This document shows, piece after piece, positions 22,812 through 34,334 of a DNA stretch of 64,000 nucleotides. The notes below the pieces were generated by a model that saw only the letters and a program-made list of their open reading frames with translations, was not told where the DNA came from and did no database searches. Both the position numbers and the translations under genes were made by a program. How positions within the stretch are numbered: position 1 is the first letter of the stretch; each line of letters opens with the position of its first letter. Origin of the DNA: Heterobasidion occidentale (Eukaryota > Basidiomycota > Agaricomycetes > Russulales > Bondarzewiaceae). The stretch is from NCBI GenBank assembly GCA_039111635.1, contig JBCAQO010000009.1, positions 744,001 to 808,000 of the forward strand. Reading direction: 5' to 3'.

Positions 22812-23361
22812 TCTAATGGGAATATACGAATGACTCGGGTAATTCATGATTTACCCATGACCATCCAACATGCATGAGTTTCTCGGTGAATCTCCACCCT
22901 GCTGCCATCACCAGAGACCCGAAAGTCTTAGGATTTATATCGGCGGTACGCTTGGCCCGGAGACGATGGTTGGAAGGTGCTATCCATGAGTCGCTATGCT
23001 TGCCTGTTCTACAAGCTGCTTTACAGCACAGATCCTCGGAACTCTGATATGTAAACCGTGTTCGCTGAGCGCGGCATCAGCTTCAATATTGCGTAGAGTC
23101 GTGTGCACCTTCCCCCATCTGATCATGTCCTTTTCGGGTATTCACTCAAGACATTGTGAAGTGGCAGTGGAAGGACGAGGCGACTTCGCAACGAGCGTGA
23201 CCTGGAGTGTTTGAAATTCATCGTCATCCACGGGCGCGTATACGTGACGGCATACCAAGCTCTCGGACGTGTTCATACGTGTTCACCAAACCGTCCAGGG
23301 GTCGAGTCAACTATAAAGTCATGATATATGCTGGTTTCTTTCTTGTCTATCGCCTTTCATC
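22812..23361. other. Spacer between tandem MFS genes
   Basis: This 550-nt spacer contains the 3' UTR of copy 1 and the promoter of copy 2. No other gene is visible. Confidence 0.6.
23312..23317 (+). promoter_or_regulatory. TATA box of MFS copy 2
   Basis: TATAAA lies 45 nt ahead of the start codon at 23362. The upstream paralogue has TTTAAAA at almost the same distance, so the core promoter layout was probably duplicated with the gene. Confidence 0.6.
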
Positions 23362-25561
23362 ATGAGCAGCGCCATCGATCCCACCGCATCCGCGAGATTC
23401 TCTGCGGAAGTCAGGCAGGAAAATCCCAGCAACATTACGGAGTCGGCGCTCCCCGCCCTGCATCTGTATCACCCTTCTTCCTCGAAGATGTCGCTTCACA
23501 ACATCAAAGGAAAGGATGAGGACATCGAGCTCTCTAATCGAGCCCCGAATCTAGCGGTTCATTCGGCAGACGTCCGGGTCGTTGAGGAATCTGCCTCGGT
23601 GGACCAGAGCTCGGGGTTACCTTCGCCGAACGCGAAGGGCGTGCGGACGATAGCGTATGTCCAATTTGCGGCGCTCTGTTGGACGCTGTTCCTTGCGGGG
23701 TGGAACGACGGATCGACTGGGCCGCTGCTGCCCAGGTTTCGTTCAGTCTACAATGTACGCAACGTTTGCTTTCCTCTCCCTAGTGATGCGCCGCGCTGAC
23801 TCTTGATAACGGCAACAGGTCAACTTCACGATCGTCTCTCTCATCTTCGTCGCGAACTGCATCGTGCGCGTTGTGCCCCCTCTTGTCGGTGTCCTTGACA
23901 AACGCACCCTCCATAGGGCTTCGTTATCGGATCCGTCTCGAACATCCTCCTCACGGACAAATTCGGCTTTGGCAAAGTACGTGCTTCCTCAACGCCGTGC
24001 ACCCCGTCGTGACGCGATATGGCCCGTGTCCACTCTCACTAGGTCATCGTGCTCGGATCCATAGCCCAAACCATCGCGTACTGCATCCAAGCCCCAGGCC
24101 CGCCTTTCCCCGTGTTCGCCATCGCGTACGCCATCAACGGGTTCGGGCTCGCGCTGCAGGACGCACAGGCCAACGGCTTTGTTGCGAGCTACAAAGAGAA
24201 CGCCGCGGCCAAGATGGGCATCCTGCACGCCGTATACGGTAAATATACGCGCTTCCGACGGGAGCATCTGCTTCCGAAGTTTCTCCGAGAGCGCTCATGT
24301 CGTCATTTTGCCGGTGGGATGCGATTGCAGGCGCGGGAGCTCTGGCGTCCCCGCTCGTCGCGACGCAGTTCGCGCAGCTGCGGCACTGGTCGTTCCATTA
24401 CTTGGTCTCCCTCGGCATCGCCCTCTCGAACACGGCCATCCTCGCGATCGTGTTCAGGTTTAAAACCCAAGACGGTAAGCAGCTCCATTTGCCCTGGCAC
24501 ACCGCGGCGCTCGACCTTCTCACGCAAAATTGAAAACCACGGGACGTGCTCTAGAATGCTTGGCGCAGATCGGCCAGGCTGCCGGTGAAACGGGGGCGAG
24601 CGAGGACAGCAAGTACAGGCAGATCTTCGGGCTGAAAGCGGTGCACCTGCTCGCGTTTTTCATTCTCGTGTATGTCGGCGTGGAGGTCACAATCGGAGGT
24701 GCGTCGCGCGCCTGTCACTGACCCGCCGACAACGTCGTAGAGCGGGACTGATTCCGATATGAACGTTGCACGTCGGCGCGTGGCGTGGCACAGGGTGGAT
24801 CGTCACTTTTATCATTCAAGTGCGGCAGGGCGGTGCCTCGTCCGGGTACATCTCGGCTGGCTTTTTTGGTGGTACGGATCCTCTCGCGAGAGTGTCATAT
24901 TTTCAAGGTATTGACTCTGGACGCGGCGGCGTTGTTGCACAGGACTCACGCTCGGGCGCGTGGCACTTCTCTGGGTAAACGAGAAGGTCGGCGAGCGGCG
25001 CGTCATCTTCGTCTACGTCCTCCTCTCCATCGCGTTCGTATTCGTGTTTTCGCTCATGCGAGCACGCACGCTCACGCATTCATTTTATTTTGAAATATTC
25101 GCGGTCCTGCGACCCGAACAGCCTCGAGCTTATCGTTTGGCTCGTGCCGTCCCTCATCGGCAGCGCCGTCGCCGTCTCGCTCGTCGGCGTCCTCCTGGGG
25201 CCAATCTATCCCATTGTGATGAACGAGGCGGGGCGCATCCTCCCGCGGTGGCTCCTGACGGGCTCGATCGGGTGGATCGCGGGCTTCGGGCAGACGGGCT
25301 CGGCGATCCTGCCGTTCATGACGGGCGCGATCGCGAACAAGGCTGGGATACAGAGCTTGCAGCCGCTGTGAGTGGTCCCCCTTCCCCCCCTTTTTGTGTT
25401 TCTGGCTGCACAGCTGCTGCTGCTTTGACGCTGCGCGGTTATTGGTTATGTGCTGATGTCGCTTTATCTATTTATTTGTTATGGATAGGTTGGTGTCGAT
25501 GATGGCGCTGCTGTTCGTGTTATGGGCGCTGGTGCCAAAGGGCCACCAGCGCGCGGACTGA
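23362..25561 (+). CDS. Major facilitator superfamily transporter, tandem copy 2
   Basis: This is a close paralogue of the gene at 20686, with the same exon layout apart from one intron. The start is MSSAIDPTASARF. Shared blocks include LAGWNDGSTGPLLPRFRSVY, GFVIGSVSNILLTDKFGFGK, AYAINGFGLALQDAQANGF, ETGASEDSKYRQIFGLKAVH, GGWIVTFIIQVRQGGASSGY, LLGPIYPIVMNEAGRILPRW and GFGQTGSAILPFMTGAIANK. The two proteins diverge mainly in the hydrophilic N-terminus. WVNEKVGERRVIF is uninterrupted here, whereas copy 1 has an intron after the second K of VNKK. All splice junctions keep frame, so both copies look functional. The substrate is unknown; an FHS-type sugar or organic-solute role is an inference from TM1. 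Confidence 0.9.
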
Positions 25562-26132
25562 CTAATCTTGTGCTTGTACCACGTCTCGCTATGCCTCAAG
25601 TAATATAGGACCCATTCACGAACTGCATCAACGCCCAGGGCTGCCGACAGCCACACACGCTAGCCTGTAGATGACACGCAAGTCAATAGATGTGTTCAGC
25701 TACGCCACCGTGTCTCGGGCGGCACGTCGAGGCGGCGAGAGCTGTTTTCACTTCAAGCTACCGCCCAAAGCCCTTGACATAATGATTGATTAGACAGGAG
25801 ATGTCAGCGTGACTGAAAATGCCTAATGTTTCTGGTGCGATCTATCGCAGGTCCAGCGTGGGCACCGGATTTGGTCATCGTTTATCGAGCTCGAAGAGAG
25901 GACGATCTCGGACGCCATCCCACATAGCCAGCCTGAGTTTGAAGACGGATTTTAGTACAGGTAGAAAGTTCAAAAGTGATCCCTCTAAGACAAGTGCTGG
26001 CAGTATGGTTCTACGAATACATTCACGCAGACTGACCGGTAGAGCCGACGATCTATCCCATGAGGTTGATGTTGCCTCCGTAATTTCGAGGTGAGTCGAC
26101 CTCACGCACACCTGTTGTCCTTCCTCGCGACG
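25562..26132. other. Intergenic; one unexplained plus-strand ORF
   Basis: This lies downstream of both flanking genes. An ATG-started 91-codon plus-strand frame at 25819-26094 ends exactly at a GTGAGT donor-like site. Because its continuation would run antisense through the F-box terminal exon, I do not call it a gene. Confidence 0.5.
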
Positions 26133-27700
26133 TCACGTCGCCGGCCCCGCAACATAGGCTTGCATATCGTTTCCTTCGTGATCCTCCACCCGCACACCGT
26201 GGAGCATCTCCAGCCCGCGCGCCAATGCCCGCGGAAATTTCCAGCGCAAGTCCTCCACCACCTTCCGACTCAGGAACCGCACGACCTGCAAAGAAGGGGG
26301 CCTTTGCTCCGCCAGCCAGATGCACATGGTGGAAAAGGAGTGGGGGGTGATGCTTGCCCGTCTCGAGGGAAAAGCGCCAGATGCGTGACGAGGGGAAAAT
26401 GTCCGTGTTTGTATTTTGGGACGATGGGAGGCATGTCTAGATCGTCTTCCATGTCCTCATTTTCACCAGGACATGCTCATGCTCGTGTATGTACACATGC
26501 CCGTGCACATGCCCGTGCGAGTGCGCATGCGCATGCTCATAATCATAATCATGCTCATACACAATCCCATCGTCATCGTCGTCCTCGTCCTCGTCCTCGT
26601 CATCGCCAACCCCATCTGGATAGTAGTCAAATTCGCCACCATCGGTAGTGGATTCAACGCCCCAGCCTTCGTCTTCGAGATATGCGTAGGTTCTCAGACC
26701 AAGTCTCGTGCGGAAGGTAGTAAAAGACGATGTGCGTAAGGCGCGGACAGTTCTCCGCGAGCACCCGGAACACGGGCTTGGAGACGTTGACCAGCGTCTC
26801 CAGATGCACGGTCGTGAGTGCCGGGGCCCGCCTGGACAGGAATCCCGAGATGCACGCGCGGCGCTCTTCCCGGCGCTGCGGCGAGTCCTCGTACCATCGA
26901 AGGAGGACGTGCTCGAGACTGGGAAACGGGATCGCCGCGTTTCTGCCGCAGTCGGGGGAGCACTCGGCGTGCCAGCTGTCCAAGGCCGTGAAGCGCAGGT
27001 CCGGGAGCAGCGGCAGGTCGTGCGGGCAGAACCCCCGCTGCACGCGCAGCAGGGTGCGCAGGTTCGGCAGGCGTCCGAGCAAGCGTCTCCACGACGGATG
27101 CTTCACGTCGGCAACCACCTTCTGCAGCGTCAGGCTGCCGCTCGCACCGAGGGTCGCGAAGATGCTCTCGGGCATTCTGATGCCGCGTATCCGCGAGGCG
27201 GCGATGATGATACGGATGTGCGAGAGATATCCGAAGACCTCGCTGAGCATGGGCAGCTCGTCCTCTTCGACATAGACTACGTCCAGACGACGCAAGGAGC
27301 CCAGCAAGAAATCGCCCGCACCTTGTGCCGCTTGCTTCAAAGATCGGTGCAGGGCGTCCAGGTTCCCGTCCGCGACTAAAACTGCTTGGTACAGGAGCGG
27401 TGTAGCGAGAGCACGCCATCGGCGACAAACAAGAACAAGGCTGGATTTCGTGGCCAGAGACTGCCAGATAGCATGCTGCTCGTCTCTAAAAGAGCCGTAG
27501 AGCTGGTTCACGGGCAGCCCCGTTTCGAAGGACCCGCGAAAATCCGGGTCCAAGATCCCTGGCACGGACGTCGCCCACCCGAAGATCTGCAACCACATCT
27601 CGTTGGGGAGGTCGGGCAACTGGGGGTGGGTCTCCCGTGGACCCGTGGAATATGTGCCCGAGGCACTGTGCGGTCGAGTCGTTCTCGTCAATTGATCCAT
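26133..27700 (-). CDS. F-box protein with Asp/His-rich segment and frame breaks
   Basis: Translation from ATG 27700 (MDQLTRTTRP) gives an F-box (LPDLPNEMWLQIFGWATSVP, later SLVLVCRRWRALATPLLY), then leucine-rich-repeat-like sequence to LAENCPRLTHIVF near 26710. There the frame runs into WSENLRIS and a stop at 26654, while the +1 frame carries the more plausible LGLRTYAYLEDEGWG and an acidic run. Further downstream, DMPPIVPKYKHGHFPLVTHL and then CIWLAEQRPPSLQVVRFLSR...GLEMLHGVRVEDHEGND, stopping at 26133, look like the true C-terminus. Joining them needs one intron plus about two single-base corrections, one beside C6/T4 homopolymers near 26350. F-box proteins recruit substrates to SCF ubiquitin ligases; the target here is unknown. 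The exact C-terminal structure is unsettled. Confidence 0.7.
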
Positions 27701-28842
27701 GCAAGAGAGACCGACCGAGCCACACACCTGTCAACTCCATGCGAGGGATGTGGTGATCCATCGGTTCCTGATGCGGGCTAAATCGTATAGTTCGTTCCAC
27801 GTCACCAAGTTCGCGCGAAAATATCTTATCATCGCGGGAGCAAAGTCAGTTCAGAGAGTGCCACACCTGTACGCCAAAAAACGCACGGTGATCTCTCTGG
27901 TCAATATGGAAACGGCGCGGTGTCAGTAGATCACAGGTTAATAGCGACTGGTCGAGACGACCATCGCTGGCTTGCCAATCCCAACCTGCAAAGTCTCTGT
28001 GTTCGCGAAACAGCAGTGGCAAGACGTCAGTGAGTACGGGATCGATCGAATCGATCGGCAGCTGCCTGCTTCGAGATCTTCGGAGAAGTCCGTGGCATAT
28101 AGACAGCCGCACGAGATCCTCATAGCTCACCAGCAAAAAAGGAGAGATTCCTCGAATATTAATATTAACCATCCAGGCTCACCAGCGCCGCTCAGCATAT
28201 TCCCTGTGCAAAATCAGCCACGGAGACCAAGATGTTCTGCGCATAAGTGCCCAGCATAGATATTGTTGAATGTTGACACCAACGAAGAAAACAACCATGC
28301 ATGCAAGAGCACCACCACCACGTACTAGGACTGCAGCTACTATATAATAGCAATGTGTAAACGTGGCAGTAGAGCGAGCATTGTAAAGAAAGAAAAGTAA
28401 AAAGTAAAAGGAAAGAAAGCGATACATGCGCCGTGTGGACAACGGCAGTAGTCCATGTTGAATACTCGTAGAATCGTATTAGAGACAAGAGTCCTTCTTT
28501 TGTCGCCCGGAGGGGCGGACGTGGGAATAAAATTGAGTAGTAGAAACAGCGGCATGGGTGCATACGTGAGCGAGTGTCTGTCTGTGGAATTGCGGTCGAT
28601 GATTGGGTGGATTGGATGGATGGGTGGATGGATGGAGCAATAGAACAGATGAAGATGCAGGATGCGGAAAGAAAAGAATGGAGCGGAATGAGCGGGGCGG
28701 TCAGTGAGTGATGATCGACCAGCGGTAGCAGCGAACAGCGCACGGCGAAGCTTGGCGCAAAGAAAGACATAAAAAATCGAGGACGGCCCCTCGTAAGAAG
28801 GAAAAAAAAAAGTCCCAGACGCGAAGCGGGCGGGGCAACCCC
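27701..28842. other. Intergenic, simple-repeat content
   Basis: The F-box promoter lies at the left and the 3' UTR of the next minus-strand gene at the right. A GGAT/GGTG-type imperfect microsatellite occupies about 28603-28640. No gene is visible; long frames here are unspliced and compositionally biased. Confidence 0.55.
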
Positions 28843-31699
28843 TCACCGCCCCGCGCTCTTCCAGAACTTCCAACCCCTCCGCCGCCTTGCCTCCCCTTCC
28901 CCTTCGCCTTCCCCCTGGCCCTCTCTCTGGCCCTGCGCAGCCTCTACAGGCGTCCCCGGCGCGAACGCATACCCGCCCTCGTTCGGACTCGGACTCGGAC
29001 TCGGGTACACGCCCGCACCCACGCCCGCGCCCGCGTGCAGACTAGCACTAGGCCTCGGACTCGCGCCCACGCTCGACTCGTCCGACTCAGGCGGCGTCGG
29101 GAGCTGCTTCGTGTGCGCGTAGTGCGCCGCGTGCCCCTGCTGCCGGTGCTCCTGCGAGTGCTGGTGCTGGTGCTGGTGCTGCTGGTGCTGGTGCGACGCA
29201 TGCCGCGCGCGCTGTGGCCGATACGAGGCGTCGGCGGCGGGGCCTGCAGCCACAGAGGGAGCAGAGAGCGAGCTCGTGCGCTGCGCGCGCGCGCGCACCG
29301 GCGCCGGAGACGGGGACGGAGGGGGCGCCGGCACAGACACCGCCGCACGCCGCGAAGACGCCGCGGACGGCGTCCGGCCTACCACTATCGGAGACAGCGG
29401 GGGACGCTCGCGCTCGCCGTGGCTGCGCGTGCGCTCCCTAGCGGTAACGGAGGCGGCGGCGGCCGCTGCCGCTGCGGGCGAAAGCGTGACAGAGACGCCG
29501 GCGGCCGTGACGCGGGTGGCGGAGGTGCTGCCGGTGCTGATGCTGCGCTCGCGCGGGGTCGTCCGGCGGGTCTCCCCGCTTCGAGGCTGCTGCTGCTGTT
29601 GTTGCTGTTGCTGGTACGCCCGCGCATACGCCGACGCGGCCGACACCGTCCTGTGCACCCCGGGACCCGCACTCGCGCTCGGCCCCTGCTGTTGCCTCTC
29701 CGCATCGCGCAGCGCCCGCTCCCGCTCCCGCTCCTGCTCCTGCGCCGCGGCAGCGGCGGCGGCGGCGCGCGCGGCCCTGTCCTTCGCCTTGCGCGCCCTA
29801 TGCGCCTTGAGCGCGTTATGCGGCTTCTGCTGGAACGCCGACGGCGGGGGCTGGGTTTTCTGCTGCTGCTCCTTCTGCTGCTGCTGCTCCTTCTGCTGAA
29901 CCTCCTCTAGGCCAGCACGAGCCGGAGCCGGAGCCGGAGACGAAGAGGGCGCAGGCTCTCGCCCGCGCGAGTACGAAGCCTCGGGCACGCGCGACCGGTC
30001 GGCCGCGAACCCAGGCTGCGCGGGCGCGGACGGCGGCGCGGGCACGGACACGACGACGTCCGCGGCGCTCGCGACGTACGCGCGCGGCACGCGGTCGCTC
30101 GCGGGGTCGTTCGCGCGGTCGAGGCACCCCGCGAGCACCGCGTCCGCGAGCGTCCACGTCCACGGCTGCGCCCCGGCGCTGGCGTCCTCGGCAGCGGCAC
30201 GCGCCGCGCGCACGTGTTCGGCGAGGGCGCGGGCGGGGAGGAGGAACGCGCTCGGCTGCTCGTGCGGGTCCACCTGCGCGTTTTGCGCGGCGAGGTTTGC
30301 GCGTGGGCCTGTGCCTGCGCCTATGCTCATACCGGCGCTCGTGAGCGCCAAGGGGGTAGACATAGACGTGGGCGTGGGCAGGGGCAGGGGGAGGGGGAAG
30401 GCAAAGGCGAGCAGGAAGGACTCGAGTGTCTGGACGAGCTTCGGTGGCGGGCCGAGGGCGCTGGCGTATGCGGAGGAGGCGCGCGGGAGGACGTGCAGGA
30501 CGTGGGGTTTGGGCGTGGGGGATGGGGAGGAGTCGTGGTTGGGTGCGTGGGGGGCGGGGCTGGGAGGGAGGAGGGAGAGCGCGGAGCCGAGGGAGGTGCT
30601 CGGGAGCGTGTCGTGGCTCGCGGACGCGGAGAAGCGGGAGGCGAGCGCGCGGGAGGACAGGCGCGCGAGGAGGGATTTGGGGCGGGGCTGCTGCTGCTGC
30701 TGCGTGCGTGGGGCGCGAGGGCGGGTGCGTGCGAGGGCGGCGGGGATGGCGGGGACGAGGAAGGCGCGGGCGAGGGTGGTGACGAGGACGGTGTGCTTGA
30801 GGAGGGAGGTGTCGGGCGCGTCGGGCGGGAGGAAGTGGACGAGGGCGTCGAACGCGCGCTGGGCGGGGTCCGGGGGCGGGAGCGTGCCGGAGGAGGGCGC
30901 GCGGGAGGAGGCGGCGGTGCGGGCGCGGGCGCGGCGGAAGGAGGTGAAGGAGGAGGCGGAGGAGGAGGAGGGGAGCGGGGGCGGGTGCGAGTGCGAGTGC
31001 GAGTGCGAGTGCGAGAGGTCGAGGCGGAGGGAGGAGGGCGCGGGGGAGGGCGGGGTGCTCTGGGCGTTGCGGGGCGGGTAGAGGGACGGGACGAGGAGGG
31101 CGGCGGAGAGGGACGCGGCTTCGGCGGTGGCGGCGGGGGTGGCGTCGTCGGTGTGGGCGAGCTCGAGGATGTCGGGGCCGCCGAAGGCGCGCCACGCGCG
31201 GGCGATGCGCTCTGCGGCCTCGAGGACGCGGACGAGGCGGAGGGCGTTGCCCTGGTCGAGGGCGAGCGCGGTGGGGAGGCGGAGGATGCGGACGGCGGGA
31301 TGCGGGGGGTCGAGGAGGGAGAGCGCGGCGGCGAGCGGGGACGGATCGGGGGTGGCGAGGATGAGGAGGGATTCGGAGAGCTGGGGGGAGTGGAGGAGCG
31401 GGTGCAGGTCTTGGGCGGTGGGCGCTGTGGCCGAGAGACGTCAGTGAAGACGGGCCGGTGCGGAGAGAGTGGGGAAAAAAGGCACCTCCGAGAACGAGGA
31501 CGACGTCGCGTCGTGGAGGGCATGCGGCAGCAGCGAGGAAGGATTCGCGGGAGACGAGGAGGGGCGGGCGGTGTCTGTAGTCGAGGCCGGCGAAGGGGTC
31601 GAGCGGGAGGTTGGGCTTGAAGACGTCGCTGGGCGGGGCGCGTCGGGTGGCCGCCCTGGGGCTAGATGAGGTCGGGATGCGTCGGGACGACGAGGCCAT
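28843..31699 (-). CDS. Large GC-rich low-complexity protein of unknown function
   Basis: Two exons (31486-31699 and 28843-31424, joined over a 61-nt intron) give 931 residues. The start is MASSSRRIPTSSS. The N-terminal part looks globular: LPLDPFAGLDYRHRPPLLVS, FLAAAACPPRRDVVLVLGGA, PTAQDLHPLLHSPQLSESLL, VRVLEAAERIARAWRAFGGP, AQRAFDALVHFLPPD. The C-terminal two thirds are low-complexity: an (SH) repeat, polyglutamine and polyalanine runs, His/Gln repeats and Ser/Pro tracts, ending RRRRGWKFWKSAGR. Third positions are almost all G or C, which leaves long open frames on the opposite strand. I do not recognise a family; it resembles an agaricomycete-specific regulatory or scaffold protein. Confidence 0.78.
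30983..31015. repeat. (GCGAGT)n hexanucleotide repeat in coding sequence
   Basis: About five and a half copies of a 6-nt unit lie inside the low-complexity gene. On the coding strand they give alternating Ser-His residues. Copy number is likely to vary between strains. Confidence 0.75.
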
Positions 31700-34334
31700 C
31701 GTCGGGGGGCAGGGGGAGGAGGGAAAGGAAAGGAAGGGGATGGGTGGTAGGCTGGAGGGACGGCAGGGGGCTAAAGTAGACCGGGCATTGTGGCTGCGGA
31801 GATCTGACACACTGGGACCGCCATGCCGCACGACGTGGACATGGGGCCGTCATCATCCACTTTGCTGGGCACTGCGTCCTCGCACCGCTCACCGCTCATC
31901 TTCCATCCCTCTCCCATCCTCTCTCCAGCATCGTCGATCCTCGTCAATCCCTACGCTGCAGTCCACCTACTGCATCCCAGCTGACAGCTCGATGGTTGCT
32001 GATCCTGCCTGTCAGTCTTTTTTTTTTGTCTCGGAAGAACGAACATCAACGCACGGCCGGCGCCCGCTGATGCCCATTAAAGCATGACTAATCCCAGCCT
32101 ATCCCCTTCCTCCTCCCGTGAACTCTACCTGCAATCAATCCAGGGCCCGTCCTCGGAACCGCAGGTCGGTGCCTCTCATCGGGATCCTCCGCTCTGGCCG
32201 TCTCTCAGCGTCTTTCGCACCTTTTCCAACGTGCACCGACATCAATGCACCGATGCACCGATGCTCTGTGCATCCGGCACCCTCCCGCTCGACAGAGAGA
32301 ACGCCGCAATCTGACACCCCCTGGGAGCTCGATTCAGAAGACGCGCACGGACTTGGGCGTGTCACTCTGACGTGCGCCAAGCACTAACTGTCTCGCAGAA
32401 TCCAGACCAGTGAAGCAGAGCGATCTCCCGCTTCGACCGCTCCCACTCTCCGACGACGTCAGCGCCGCCAAATCCCGCCAGACGCGCGCCAAGCCTGCTT
32501 TCCACAACCCACCTACCCACCTCCGCCCGCGTCGCTCCAAAACCCCAGATAGGTGAGAGTTATCCGCCGGAATCCGCCGGATTGGGTGGGTGCTAGAGAC
32601 TAGTGTTTGCGACTTCAGCGATATCTCTTCATGAAACTATCGCTCTAGTAGTCAGTCCAGTGATTGGACTGAAGGCAATTCTGATAAGTGCAGCCGGTCA
32701 CCAGTCAACGTTCAACGTTCAACGTCCTCTCATCATCAAGTCCTCACAGGCGCCTCGCCGTACATCTGCATGGGACTCGTCACCTCCTTTGCAAGTGGCG
32801 ACATGTCCGAGCCGTGCATCCCACGTCCCGTGCACGCTCTTCTGCCGTCCTACGTACACGGTGCCCCCGAACCCACACCTCGACCGGCTTCCATGCAGGA
32901 AGCCCTCCCCCTCCTGAGACCGCCCGCCCCCCCGGGCGCTCTCGGCACTCAGTACTCAGTACCCACCACCCACTCCCCAGCCACGGGCAGTCCCAGAGCC
33001 TGCCGCGCCTGCCCGCGCACCCCGGCCGGCTTCCCGCGACGGCGCGCATGTGCGCACGGTTCCTCGCTTCTTGTGTCGATCCTGGGTGACTTGATTGCCT
33101 GATTCGACACGACACGTCTCGTGTCGAATCAGGCAATCGTGTCGCGTCTGACGGTTTCATGTAATGGTCCTGTGCCTGCTGGGTGGACGGCTGGAGCCTG
33201 GACTACGATACGCAGCGACACCTTCCCTGCGTGCGGAGACGCGCGACGCCAAGACGCATACATGCTAGGTTCTCAGACGCGACTCGCGGATCCCCCATTC
33301 GAGGGCTGCGCGGCCGCACCACCCACAGTACCGACGAAAGCAATGCGAGCACCACCCGAGGCGTCGTCGACGCCGGGGCCGGTGCGTCGCGGCCACCGAG
33401 GACCTCCTCACGCCCCGCCCCGCTCCGTGCATGTGCACGTACGTCCGTACTAATAGTATGGCCACAGCGCGAACCTCCACGAGCCCACCACGAGCGCGGT
33501 GCATCCCGACATCGACACGCGCACACGCAGCTCGCGCCGCGCACGGCACGGCTTTCGTGCGCCAAACTCAGCACCTCCGCACCTCCTCTGCTCTTCTCTC
33601 GCGGCCCGCCTTGCGCTCGCAGCCGTCGCTCCGTCTGGGCCGTCGGCGCGCCCGCAACCCGTGCAGCACGCGCCTGAGTCGCGCGTGGCTCCTATTCCTG
33701 TTCGCGCACGCACGCATACGTGCACGGATCGCGTCCACCCGACCGCCGCAGCCCCTACGTCCCGCTTCTGCCGCCCGCCGCGATGCATCCTGGCGCTACA
33801 GCATTGCAGGCGCGGTCCTCTGTATGCTGCGCGCACGCAATCGCGATCATAATCGCGACAGCGACGCCCCAAGACGCGCGCGCGGGCACGCCGATGCGCC
33901 AAGACGCTCACTCGCCCGCCAAGACGCCTGCCAGGCCGCCGCCCTGCCCCGCCCACTCGGCCGCGCGCGGGCCGCCCCCGCCTCCGACGCGATCGCAGCG
34001 AGCCCTCGCCCAGCCCTCGCCCAGCCCCTCCTTCGCCCCGCAGGCAGACAGACCGTAGCGCGCGACCCCCGGCCTGTTCGGTCTCCTTGTTATTCTTGGG
34101 CACAGAAATCGCGAAAGGGAATCCTGCACCGGCCCTGCACCGACCCTGCACCGAGCCGAACGCGCTCTGCGATTCACGGGCGCCACACATGTCGTGTCGC
34201 GTGCCGCGTGCCTCGTGACTGACCCGTATTAGCCTGTATCCGGGTGTACTATATTCGTCCGCTGTGGGCGCGTATAGGCGCGTATTTATTCGCGTGCCAA
34301 GCTTTTTATTCTTATACACCCCGTCGCGCTCATA
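31700..34334. other. Gene-poor region with GC-rich block
   Basis: The first ~300 nt are the promoter of the minus-strand gene. From about 32.8 to 34.2 kb the DNA is very GC- and CpG-rich with overlapping long open frames on both strands, none of which has domains, plausible starts or splice structure. A perfect hairpin lies at 33094-33137. Confidence 0.55.
33094..33137. repeat. Perfect 19-bp inverted repeat (hairpin)
   Basis: ATTGCCTGATTCGACACGA at 33094-33112 is followed by a 6-nt loop and its exact complement at 33119-33137. It lies in non-coding DNA with no T-run on either side, so it is not a simple terminator. Confidence 0.85.

Noticed and set aside
25819..26332. Plus-strand ATG frame ending at GTGAGT that can be spliced to an open frame reaching 26332
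   Set aside because: The second exon would be antisense to the well-supported F-box terminal exon (VVRFLSRKVVEDLRW), and the sequence has no recognisable feature.
26463..26657. Minus-strand Met/Thr/Arg repeat frame (MTRTRTRTTMTMG…)
   Set aside because: It is a shifted reading of the same CATG-rich repeat that encodes Asp/Glu/His in the more plausible frame.
28192..28770. 192-codon minus-strand hydrophobic frame
   Set aside because: It reads the pyrimidine-rich complement of a 3' UTR; no conserved motif.
30214..31620. 468-codon plus-strand frame
   Set aside because: It is a Gly/Arg/Glu-rich antisense shadow of the GC-rich minus-strand gene; no start context, introns or domains.
33431..34319. 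263- and 289-codon overlapping frames on opposite strands
   Set aside because: Both are Arg/Ala/Pro-rich products of CpG-rich DNA with no domain or splice structure, and neither strand is favoured.
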